The notes under the pieces are model-generated. The model saw only the letters and a list, made by a program, of their open reading frames with translations. It did no database searches and had not been told where the DNA came from. From Candidatus Woesearchaeota archaeon (GTDB lineage: Archaea > Nanobdellota > Nanobdellia > SCGC-AAA011-G17 > UBA489): a stretch of DNA of 6,144 nt. The stretch lies in assembly GCA_030679025.1 (NCBI GenBank), contig JAUXTV010000231.1, positions 1-6,144 of the forward strand. The letters are read 5' to 3'. Shown here piece by piece: positions 1-4,937 of this stretch (the stretch's first letter is position 1; each line of letters starts with the position of its first letter). Both the position numbers and the translations under genes were made by a program.

Positions 1-1
1 G

Positions 2-517
2 GCAAGCCTCAATGGCATGGACAAGTATACTGTCACGTTTCAAACTTTCAGCAAGAGCTATGCGATGTGCGGCTATAGATTAGGTTATGCAGTTGGACCA
101 AAACTGTTAATTGAAGCCATGACCAAGACCCATATTTATACTACTTTGGCAGCGCCTACGATTAGCCAGATGGTTGGGACAAAAGTACTGAGCATGGATC
201 CTAAATACACAGAAGCTATGAGAAAAGAATATGATCAACGGAGAAAATACATTGTCAAACGATTGAATCAAATGGGACTACCGACTGCAACTCCCAACGG
301 TGCATTTTATACTTTCTCCAATATCAAGGACGTCATGGATGATAGCTTTAGATTTGCCTTCCAACTTTTGAAAGAGGCAAAGGTTGCTGTTGTACCTGGT
401 AAAGAATTTGGTACTTATGGTGAAGGCTATATCAGGTGCAGCTATGCTACTGCTTTACCAAAAATCGAGACTGCTATGGATAGAATGGAAAAGTTTGTCA
501 AGAAATATAAGAAATAA
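2..517 (+). CDS. Class I PLP-dependent aminotransferase, C-terminal part (5' end outside window)
   Basis: This is the C-terminal part of a fold-type I aminotransferase (aspartate/aromatic class I family), which moves an amino group between an amino acid and a 2-oxo acid in the cytoplasm. The frame is open from base 2, so the start lies upstream; 171 residues are visible against about 380-400 for the family. Counting from the Met codon at 17, the signature TFSKSYAMCGYRLGY holds the PLP Schiff-base lysine (K13) and the phosphate-binding arginine (R21). NGAFYTFSNI is a typical small-domain segment, and YIRCSYA carries the arginine (R140) that binds the substrate alpha-carboxylate. All catalytic features expected in this portion are intact. 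Substrate specificity cannot be read from this half. The gene converges on the MFS gene with no base between the two stop codons. Confidence 0.93.
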   Translation, partial: ASLNGMDKYTVTFQTFSKSYAMCGYRLGYAVGPKLLIEAMTKTHIYTTLAAPTISQMVGTKVLSMDPKYTEAMRKEYDQRRKYIVKRLNQMGLPTATPNGAFYTFSNIKDVMDDSFRFAFQLLKEAKVAVVPGKEFGTYGEGYIRCSYATALPKIETAMDRMEKFVKKYKK

Positions 518-1717
518 TCATTTTTTCTTTAGATCTATTTTCCAATAAAAGTATATTGCAGGAACTAAAAATAAACCTCCAAATATAATAGTGCTTTGTG
601 TTCCAAATGTATCTGCAACTAAACCAGCAATAGGATAACTTATAGCATAAGCTAAAGAGATTATCATGCTCTTAAAAGAAAGAATAGTTGCCCTTGTCTT
701 ACTAGGAATAAACTTTTGCGTGAAAGCATCTCCAATGGGAAGAGATAAGTCGATGAGAAATAAAATAGAGAGCATTAAAATAATACCAGCGAGAGAACTC
801 TTAACAAACAACACTCCGAAGTTCAGCAGCATTCCTGCCACTAATAATATTATCAAATAATTTTTCTCATGTTTACATATTTTTAGAAGAGGTTTTGCAA
901 TTAATGGTGCAATACTTCCTATCACCGCAGATGTTGAGAATAGCAAACCAAAGGCATACAAAGGAACTCCTAAATCTTGAAGAAATGGCTGCCAAATAAG
1001 TTGTCCACCGAATGAATCTCTAAACATAATAAAAAATGTTGCCAGTAAAATAAACAATAACACTTTATGTTCTAAAGAATAGCTTATTGCCTCTTTTGAT
1101 TGTGTATGTAATTTTTTAAAGGAAATCTTTTTCTCTTTTGTTAGCTTATGCTCTTTTACAGGTAAAATAAGAATGAATGAGATAATCCATGAGAAACTAG
1201 CAAATATCCAGATTGCATTTATGCCTAGTTTTGCTACAATAAAAGCTCCTACAATCCCAGATAAGAATAATCCTAATCTAGTTAGAGAGTATTCCTTAAG
1301 ATAATAACTCTTGATTAAATCCTCTCGCTTATAATATTTTAAATTATCTATTGTCCAAGCCTCTCTTGCTCCAGAATAGAATGTATCAAATAATCCCCAT
1401 AAGGAGAATAACACCAGTAACAGATAAAAATTATGGACAAATATAAATGCAGGCAACAAAATACCCATCATAAAGTAAGCAAAAAGAGTTGAAATTTTTC
1501 GTCCAAATAAATCTGCAAAAGCACCAGTAGGTACTTCAAAAACAAAGGTTGTTAGTGCGAGAGCAAAGATTAAAATACTAATTTGTGTTAGGCTTAGTGT
1601 TTTATTAAAGAAAATAATCCAAAAAGCAGGAGCAAAGTACATTAAGTGAGAAATGAATCTTTCGACATAGAATGCTCCTAATATTTTTAGTTCGTCTTTG
1701 GCAAATACTTTTTTCAT
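518..1717 (-). CDS. MFS family transporter, about 12 membrane helices
   Basis: This is a full-length (399 residues) major facilitator superfamily permease of the cytoplasmic membrane. Motif A between helices 2 and 3 is clear: EVPTGAFADLFGRK at residues 61-74, with G65, D69, G72, R73 and K74. Hydrophobic segments fill residues about 12-185 and 218-392, separated by a lysine-rich cytoplasmic loop at about 186-215, which is the usual 6+6 layout. The C-terminal half keeps a segment of the type SKTRATILSFKSM (339-351), common in the EVPTG-type MFS clade. The substrate cannot be inferred; drug, sugar or metabolite export are all possible. The gene starts 7 bases after the TrmB-type regulator with no promoter between, so the two are very likely co-transcribed. 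It abuts the aminotransferase gene stop-to-stop; a T-rich stretch on its own strand at about 498-517 may terminate it inside that gene. Confidence 0.9.
   Translation of the reverse strand: MKKVFAKDELKILGAFYVERFISHLMYFAPAFWIIFFNKTLSLTQISILIFALALTTFVFEVPTGAFADLFGRKISTLFAYFMMGILLPAFIFVHNFYLLLVLFSLWGLFDTFYSGAREAWTIDNLKYYKREDLIKSYYLKEYSLTRLGLFLSGIVGAFIVAKLGINAIWIFASFSWIISFILILPVKEHKLTKEKKISFKKLHTQSKEAISYSLEHKVLLFILLATFFIMFRDSFGGQLIWQPFLQDLGVPLYAFGLLFSTSAVIGSIAPLIAKPLLKICKHEKNYLIILLVAGMLLNFGVLFVKSSLAGIILMLSILFLIDLSLPIGDAFTQKFIPSKTRATILSFKSMIISLAYAISYPIAGLVADTFGTQSTIIFGGLFLVPAIYFYWKIDLKKK
521..526 (+). terminator. Oligo-T terminator of the aminotransferase gene
   Basis: A run of six T followed by CTTT begins 4 bases after the aminotransferase stop codon. 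Archaeal RNA polymerase commonly stops at T tracts without a hairpin. This tract lies inside the 3' end of the convergent MFS gene, where the other strand encodes the terminal lysines. Confidence 0.4.
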
Positions 1718-1724
1718 TGTCTTC

Positions 1725-2447
1725 TTACTTTGTAGCTTGTCTCCAGTAGTTTTCGAAAATTAATCTCTGTGTTTCACTTGTCTCTTTGTTTTTAATTAAA
1801 ATAGCTATTAATTCTCTTTCTAAAGGTATTATACCTACTTTTTCTCCTGCAATTAATGTTACTGTTGGAAATTTTTTCATTTCTTCTACAAATCTCATTT
1901 TTGTAACTTTTTCTATTCTAGGATCTTTCATTCTAAATTCAGCATCTTCTGAGTGTTCAAATATAATACGCATAAATATTTTCTCTCTTGCACGTTTCAG
2001 AGCGAATGCTTTTGGAATGTGTCTGAGTACTTGAGCAACTTTTTCTGCACTTCCATAGAGTAAGATTTCTTTTTCTTTATAGAGCTCTTCTAACATAGTT
2101 AATACCCCTTTAAATCCTTCAAACAATACTATTTCTGGCTTTTTTATAACTGATGATTTTATTTTTTCTAAGGATGGTATAATCTCTGCTAATCTTCTTT
2201 CTTTTTCCTTGAGCAAGACTAACAGTTCTTTTGGTTCTGTAGCTTGAAAATGAGACTTCTTTCCACTTTTGAATGAACTGATGAGCCCCTTTTCCTTTAA
2301 GGACTCGAGAATATCATAGGTTGTTCCTCTTCTGAGGTCTGCTAATTCACTGATTCTGTTTGCAGTGCAAGCTCCTGCTTTAAGACATGCTACATAGACT
2401 TTGATCTCTTTCTCTGACAGTCCATAATCTCGAAGCTCCTCTTCCAT
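1725..2447 (-). CDS. TrmB-family transcriptional regulator
   Basis: This 240-residue protein has the architecture of the archaeal TrmB family, DNA-binding regulators that often sense sugars or other ligands. Residues about 8-75 form a winged helix-turn-helix: LSEKEIKVYVACLKAGACTA, then the recognition region RISELADLRRGTTYDILESL and the wing before FQATEP. Residues about 73-100 are charged and helical and fit the dimerising coiled coil. Residues about 103-236 match the C-terminal effector-type domain, including the strand pattern TVTLIAGEKVGIIPLE and the closing FENYWRQA. The ATG start is supported by a TATA box about 25 bases upstream, which implies a leaderless mRNA. It heads an operon with the MFS gene and is divergent from the AlaE-like gene, so autoregulation and control of both transporters is a reasonable inference. 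The ligand is unknown. Confidence 0.9.
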   Translation of the reverse strand: MEEELRDYGLSEKEIKVYVACLKAGACTANRISELADLRRGTTYDILESLKEKGLISSFKSGKKSHFQATEPKELLVLLKEKERRLAEIIPSLEKIKSSVIKKPEIVLFEGFKGVLTMLEELYKEKEILLYGSAEKVAQVLRHIPKAFALKRAREKIFMRIIFEHSEDAEFRMKDPRIEKVTKMRFVEEMKKFPTVTLIAGEKVGIIPLERELIAILIKNKETSETQRLIFENYWRQATK

Positions 2448-2469
2448 GCTCCCTAATACCTTTTAGGAT

Positions 2470-2477
2470 TATTTAAA
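2470..2477 (-). promoter_or_regulatory. TATA box of the TrmB-MFS operon
   Basis: TTTAAATA on the minus strand is centred about 26 bases before the regulator's ATG, so transcription should begin at or within 2-3 bases of the start codon. It lies inside the short inverted repeat GATT-N5-AATC (2467-2479), so a protein bound there would block it. Confidence 0.6.
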
Positions 2478-2488
2478 TCTTGTTATTT

Positions 2489-2504
2489 GTCGAAGAAAAT
2501 CGAC
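2489..2504. promoter_or_regulatory. Perfect inverted repeat GTCGA-N6-TCGAC, candidate operator
   Basis: A perfect 5-6-5 inverted repeat sits between the two divergent TATA boxes, 11 bases from the regulator's box (2477) and 10 from the AlaE-like gene's box (2515). It is GC-richer than its surroundings. Known TrmB-family operators are palindromes near divergent or operon promoters, so binding by the adjacent TrmB-type regulator is the simplest guess. This is inference; the sequence is not a known TrmB consensus. Confidence 0.45.
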
Positions 2505-2514
2505 GGCACTATTC

Positions 2515-2522
2515 TATATACT
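2515..2522 (+). promoter_or_regulatory. TATA box of the AlaE-like gene
   Basis: TATATACT is placed so that transcription would start near A2542, giving a leader of about 11 bases that just contains the ribosome site. The 10-mer CTTATTTGTA ending at A2542 also occurs at the predicted start of the zinc-ribbon gene (4929-4938), at nearly the same distance from an ATACT box. Confidence 0.5.
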
Positions 2523-2541
2523 CTAGTATCTACTTATTTGT

Positions 2542-2548
2542 AGGTGAT
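2542..2548 (+). promoter_or_regulatory. Ribosome binding site deciding the start of the AlaE-like gene
   Basis: AGGTGAT matches the archaeal consensus GGAGGTGAT and is followed by a 4-base spacer and ATG at 2553. The in-frame GTG at 2544 is part of this site and so is not the start codon. Confidence 0.7.
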
Positions 2549-2552
2549 ACCA

Positions 2553-3110
2553 ATGACTCAAGACGACGACAAACTAAATTATTCCTGGAAAGACAGATGG
2601 AACAATCATTGCAAAGCAAATGCTCATCGCTGGTTCTATAAGTATTCTGTGGATGTTTCCAGCGGATGGCTCTATTATACTACTACTTATGGTCTTCAAG
2701 AGCTTCTTGCACAAACAGATCATGACACTGTTTATGAAACTAGAAAAATAGGTATGTTAGTTCATGCTGCAGTTATGCGTCCTATTGGTTGGCTTCGTAA
2801 TAAGATTGCAGAAAAAATGCATGTAACTAAAGAAAGTCCTCTTGTAGATAAAATGAAAGTCAATGCACTTGCCATTGTGCCTATTCAAGCATTTGTTTAT
2901 GCAGGCATGCTTATGGGGGGGATGTATAGAACTGGCAATTGGGAATGGAAATCAACTGCTACTGCTTGGACAATCGGTATGCTTACTGCAGTTCCACACT
3001 CATTATTTTATGGTCCCATACAAGACCGTTATAGAAGATTTTTTGGTATCGCACCAGCAATCAAGAAGACGGAAAATCCTTCTCTCGAAACTTATGTGCA
3101 GAATCCTTAA
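2553..3110 (+). CDS. AlaE-like small membrane protein (putative L-alanine exporter family)
   Basis: This 185-residue protein has a polar N-terminus and about four hydrophobic segments, at roughly 33-52, 64-82, 102-124 and 134-156. The second half resembles the bacterial AlaE family (L-alanine exporter; E. coli protein about 149 residues): RPIGWLRNKI after helix 2, an IQAFVYAG-type helix 3, and the ending YGPIQDRYRRFFGI, comparable to the YGYFLDYCRRLF region of AlaE. The resemblance is recognised by eye from memory of the family, so alanine export is a hypothesis. The protein is longer at both ends than AlaE; the C-terminal tail after about 167 is polar. The ATG at 2553 is chosen because AGGTGAT precedes it. 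The gene is divergent from the TrmB-MFS operon. It contains a run of seven G (2915-2921). Its TAA overlaps the stop of the small convergent ORF. Confidence 0.8.
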   Translation: MTQDDDKLNYSWKDRWNNHCKANAHRWFYKYSVDVSSGWLYYTTTYGLQELLAQTDHDTVYETRKIGMLVHAAVMRPIGWLRNKIAEKMHVTKESPLVDKMKVNALAIVPIQAFVYAGMLMGGMYRTGNWEWKSTATAWTIGMLTAVPHSLFYGPIQDRYRRFFGIAPAIKKTENPSLETYVQNP

Positions 3111-3247
3111 TATTTTTTTATGAATCTCTTTTCTAGATTAGGACAGATGTCTAATTCATCTTCTTTAGTCATTCTTCGCATCCCTTTTAAGATACCAAAG
3201 TAGTCTTTCTTTACTTTTTGTATTTTAACTAGAGGTTTCTCTTCCAT
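3107..3247 (-). CDS. Small 46-residue protein resembling the tail of AbrB/VapB-type antitoxins
   Basis: This short complete ORF runs from ATG (3245-3247) to TAA and encodes 46 residues. The middle, KKDYFGILKGMRRMTKEDEL, resembles the C-terminal tail of many archaeal AbrB/VapB-type antitoxins, in which an aromatic-FG-x-LKG stretch precedes a (F/M)TxEDELD stretch that wraps the toxin. The DNA-binding half of such a protein is absent, and no PIN or other toxin gene adjoins it, so the role is unknown. A TATA-like TTAATTAA about 26 bases upstream fits leaderless expression. The frame stays open 22 codons further upstream (KLSGKNTVKLIKKK region) to a TAA at 3314-3316, but with no ATG, GTG or TTG. 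That may be chance or the remains of a longer protein. It overlaps the AlaE-like gene by the 4 bases TTAA. Confidence 0.55.
   Translation of the reverse strand: MEEKPLVKIQKVKKDYFGILKGMRRMTKEDELDICPNLEKRFIKKY
3113..3119 (+). terminator. Oligo-T terminator of the AlaE-like gene
   Basis: Seven T begin 3 bases after the stop codon, a typical archaeal hairpin-less terminator. The tract is also the end of the small convergent ORF, where the other strand encodes KKY. Confidence 0.55.
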
Positions 3248-3269
3248 CCTAAAAACAGAGATCTTCTTC

Positions 3270-3277
3270 TTAATTAA
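3270..3277 (-). promoter_or_regulatory. TATA-like box of the small 46-residue ORF
   Basis: TTAATTAA is centred about 26 bases before the ATG at 3247, the spacing expected for a leaderless archaeal mRNA. The flanking bases do not show a strong purine-rich BRE. Confidence 0.4.
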
Positions 3278-3290
3278 CTTTACTGTGTTT

Positions 3291-3300
3291 TTTCCGGAAA
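3291..3300. repeat. Perfect 10-base palindrome TTTCCGGAAA
   Basis: TTTCCGGAAA is fully self-complementary and lies just upstream of the TATA-like box of the small ORF, in the gap 3248-3348. It could be a protein-binding site, but a 10-base palindrome can occur by chance. Apart from this, the TATA-like box and the T-rich terminator, nothing was seen in this gap. Confidence 0.3.
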
Positions 3301-3317
3301 GTTTACGAAAATATTAG

Positions 3318-3343
3318 AAAAAAAGAAAATAAAAAAATAAAAA
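3318..3343 (-). terminator. Multiple T-tract terminator of the DUF4383-like gene
   Basis: Just after the stop codon of the minus-strand gene come T tracts of 5, 7, 4 and 7 bases separated by single A or C. Such clustered T runs are efficient archaeal terminators. They should separate the DUF4383-like transcript from the small ORF downstream. Confidence 0.7.
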
Positions 3344-3348
3344 TTGGA

Positions 3349-3705
3349 TTAAGCTTTGAAGCCAACCCAAGCAGTGACTACACCAATTACCAAGTGTAAC
3401 CAGTTGTCTGCAGTGTTCAACATTAATAGATCAACGATTGCAGTTACGCCTACAAAGCCAAGGATTGCTACTAACAAATATACAATGCCAAAGACTTTAT
3501 TGAATGTTCCTGCATATGCGCCTGCTGCTGTCAAGCCCGCTAATAAACCTAAAATACCTGAGATTATGTGCACCCAACTATGAGTACTGTTCACTTGGAA
3601 CCACATCAACATTGATCCGTTGAAGAGACCCCAGAGACCTACTACTAATAAGATTACACCTAACCATGTTGCAAATTGTTTTTGTGAAATTGTCTTCACC
3701 CCCAA
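3349..3705 (-). CDS. DUF4383-like four-helix membrane protein
   Basis: The protein has up to 118 residues and four hydrophobic segments, at about 12-30, 44-63, 70-92 and 101-116. Features match the DUF4383 family of unknown function: short helices, HSWVHIISGILGLLAG in helix 2, FNKVFGIVYLLVAILGFV in helix 3, and the family-like LNTADNWLHLVIGV in helix 4. The last two helices partly repeat the pattern of the first two. The start is uncertain: TTG (3705) and GTG (3699) are in frame but overlap the ribosome-site-like GGGGGTGA. The base position where an ATG would be expected after that site holds ATT (3690), which would give 113 residues; the next in-frame ATG is already inside the first helix region. 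The gene has its own TATA box and a strong terminator, so it is probably transcribed alone. Confidence 0.85.
   Translation of the reverse strand: MGVKTISQKQFATWLGVILLVVGLWGLFNGSMLMWFQVNSTHSWVHIISGILGLLAGLTAAGAYAGTFNKVFGIVYLLVAILGFVGVTAIVDLLMLNTADNWLHLVIGVVTAWVGFKA
3696..3703 (-). promoter_or_regulatory. Shine-Dalgarno-like GGGGGTGA at the DUF4383-like gene
   Basis: GGGGGTGA matches the archaeal GGAGGTGA consensus at seven of eight bases. It is followed 5 bases later by ATT in the frame of the gene, the same GGTGA-N5 spacing as at the ATG of the AlaE-like gene. It therefore argues against TTG 3705 and GTG 3699 and for a start near 3690. Confidence 0.5.
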
Positions 3706-3734
3706 ATTTCTTAGAAAATGAGATCTTTTTTATC

Positions 3735-3742
3735 TATATAAA
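3735..3742 (-). promoter_or_regulatory. TATA box of the DUF4383-like gene
   Basis: TTTATATA within AACTTTATATAG on the minus strand predicts transcription from about 3712, leaving a leader of about 20 bases that includes GGGGGTGA. The Fic promoter has the near-identical context AACTTTATAAAG. Confidence 0.6.
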
Positions 3743-3780
3743 GTTGAGTTACCACTGGTTGAATAAGACGAATGGGCATC

Positions 3781-3818
3781 TTACCCTCTACATTATCCTA
3801 TCTCATTGTAAGGGGTAG
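3781..3818. repeat. 38-base direct repeat, copy 1 (after the Fic stop codon)
   Basis: This copy begins TTACCCTCTACATTA and ends ATTGTAAGGGGTAG, 3 bases from the Fic stop. It matches copy 2 (4852-4889) at 36 of 38 positions in the same orientation; similarity ends at both edges. Each copy is an imperfect inverted repeat: arms TACCCTCTACA (3782-3792) and TGTAAGGGGTA (3807-3817), 9 of 11 complementary, with a 14-base middle. The only differences between copies (TC versus CT at 3796-3797) lie in that middle. Confidence 0.9.
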
Positions 3819-3821
3819 TTC

Positions 3822-4820
3822 TTAGAGAAAGATATTCCAATAATTTTCATTCATTTCTGCAGCTACAAAATTAACTAGTTGTTTATATGCTTCCTTCTCT
3901 GTTTTAAATAAATCACTCTTATCTGCCTCTCTTAGCGCTTGCAAATATACAGTTCTTTTGTTTGTTCGGATAACTAGGGGAGGATATTTTTCTGTTAGGA
4001 GTATATAATTCATCAGCATTCTTCCTGTTCTACCGTTGCCGTCCATGAACGGATGGATTTTCTCAAACTTATGATGAAAGAGTGTTGCTAATATTAAAGG
4101 ATGCAACTTATTTTTCTGTTCTTGGAACCATTTCAACAATAATTCCATATCTGTTCTTACATAGGGTGCTGGCGTTGCCTTGAAATTCGCTTTGATGACG
4201 CGCACGTCTTCTGTTCTGTATCCTTTTCTGGGATCAATGTGCTCCATTAACGCTTCATGCGTCTTTATTATAAATTCATGAGTTATTTCTTCTTTGCTAT
4301 TCATGAGTTCAAAAAATACTTTCTCTGTATTCTGCAGATCATGGATCTCTCTGACTGTTTTATTGCTGGGTGTTAAACCGTCTTGCAGCAAGCTTCTTGC
4401 CTGATTCAGTTTGATTGTATTTCCTTCTATGGCTGTTGTATTAAATGCAAACTCTACTATAAAATTCTTCAAGATTTCCTGCTGTGTTATCTTTGGCTGC
4501 AGTTGGAATGTAGTTCTGTAATGCAAAGCACATGCTTCTATGGGTGTGAGCTGCTCTTCTAACCATGCATCCTGCTTTACTTTTTTCTCTAGTATTTTTT
4601 CTCTATAGTGATTTGCTTCAAGAAATCGATGTATAGTCTTGTATGCTTTTCTTATCTGTTCCTTTTGCTTTGGCAGGTGTTCTAGTGCTTTTTTTACTTC
4701 TGGGATGGTGCTTCCTAAATACACAATGTCTTTTACCACTACTTTTTCTCCCTTTCGCTCAGAGGCTCGGAGATAGTAATATACCTTGTTTCCTGCTGTT
4801 TTCTTATAGATATAGACCAT
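3822..4820 (-). CDS. Fic-domain protein (predicted protein AMPylase) with self-inhibitory motif
   Basis: This 332-residue protein is a Fic-family enzyme, which typically transfers AMP from ATP to a hydroxyl of a target protein. The catalytic motif is complete: HPFMDGNGRTGR at 256-267, with catalytic H256, metal-binding D260, and R264/R267. GYRTEDVRV (200-208) is the usual segment before the flap. An inhibitory [S/T]xxxE[G/N] motif lies upstream (T128, E132, G133), so this is a class II enzyme whose E132 is expected to block the ATP gamma-phosphate site. Residues 1-50 form a small predicted beta module (KKTAGNKVYYYLRASERKG, then VYLGSTIPE) resembling the N-terminal module of some archaeal Fic proteins and IS1634-type transposases. 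The ATG has a TATA box 25 bases upstream (leaderless). No antitoxin partner adjoins it. The gene is enclosed by 38-base direct repeats. The target is unknown. Confidence 0.93.
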   Translation of the reverse strand: MVYIYKKTAGNKVYYYLRASERKGEKVVVKDIVYLGSTIPEVKKALEHLPKQKEQIRKAYKTIHRFLEANHYREKILEKKVKQDAWLEEQLTPIEACALHYRTTFQLQPKITQQEILKNFIVEFAFNTTAIEGNTIKLNQARSLLQDGLTPSNKTVREIHDLQNTEKVFFELMNSKEEITHEFIIKTHEALMEHIDPRKGYRTEDVRVIKANFKATPAPYVRTDMELLLKWFQEQKNKLHPLILATLFHHKFEKIHPFMDGNGRTGRMLMNYILLTEKYPPLVIRTNKRTVYLQALREADKSDLFKTEKEAYKQLVNFVAAEMNENYWNIFL

Positions 4821-4840
4821 ACTATCTTCATGTTTTCTGT

Positions 4841-4850
4841 CTTTATAAAG
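4841..4850 (-). promoter_or_regulatory. TATA box of the Fic gene
   Basis: CTTTATAAAG is palindromic and centred about 25 bases before the Fic ATG, so the mRNA should start at the start codon. Copy 2 of the 38-base repeat begins one base upstream of it, so a protein on the repeat could affect TBP/TFB binding. Confidence 0.6.
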
Positions 4851-4851
4851 T

Positions 4852-4889
4852 TTACCCTCTACATTACTCTATCTCATTGTAAGGGGTAG
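4852..4889. repeat. 38-base direct repeat, copy 2 (upstream of the Fic promoter)
   Basis: This copy is in direct orientation to copy 1 and 1071 bases from it, with identical arms and two differences (CT at 4867-4868) in the middle. It sits between the Fic TATA box and the promoter of the divergent zinc-ribbon gene, so it could be an operator as well as a recombination remnant. Confidence 0.9.
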
Positions 4890-4908
4890 CTAACTTTTTC
4901 CAAAATCC

Positions 4909-4916
4909 ATAAATAC
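4909..4916 (+). promoter_or_regulatory. TATA box of the zinc-ribbon gene
   Basis: ATAAATAC is centred about 25 bases before ATG 4938, which implies leaderless transcription. CTTATTTGTA, ending at the A of the ATG, repeats the start-site sequence of the AlaE-like gene. Confidence 0.55.
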
Positions 4917-4937
4917 TTCTTCTGATTTCTTATTTGT

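Noticed and set aside
666..860. Plus-strand ORF opposite the MFS gene
   Set aside because: It is an antisense shadow of a clear transporter gene, with no promoter, ribosome site or family resemblance.
1786..2034. Plus-strand ORF opposite the TrmB-type regulator
   Set aside because: It is an antisense shadow; the regulator's domain structure on the other strand is unambiguous.
2544..2552. GTG at 2544 as start of the AlaE-like gene (188 residues)
   Set aside because: The GTG is part of AGGTGAT, the ribosome site, and a well-spaced ATG follows at 2553.
2863..3123. Second-frame ORF inside the AlaE-like gene
   Set aside because: It is an overlapping frame with no ribosome site; its hydrophobicity is a by-product of the real membrane protein.
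3356..3583. Plus-strand ORF opposite the DUF4383-like gene
   Set aside because: It is an antisense shadow without a promoter or recognisable motif.
3107..4820. Fic and the small antitoxin-tail ORF as one toxin-antitoxin pair
   Set aside because: They are separated by the DUF4383-like gene, a strong terminator and separate promoters, and the Fic protein carries its own inhibitory motif.
4643..4882. Plus-strand ORF over the start of the Fic gene
   Set aside because: It covers the Fic start, its TATA box and repeat copy 2; leucine-rich content comes from the complement of lysine and glutamate codons.
3781..4889. Repeats as a CRISPR array or as insertion-sequence ends
   Set aside because: There are only two copies 1071 bases apart with a gene between them, so not CRISPR. 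The copies are direct, not inverted, no transposase is present, and 38 bases is too long for a usual target duplication.
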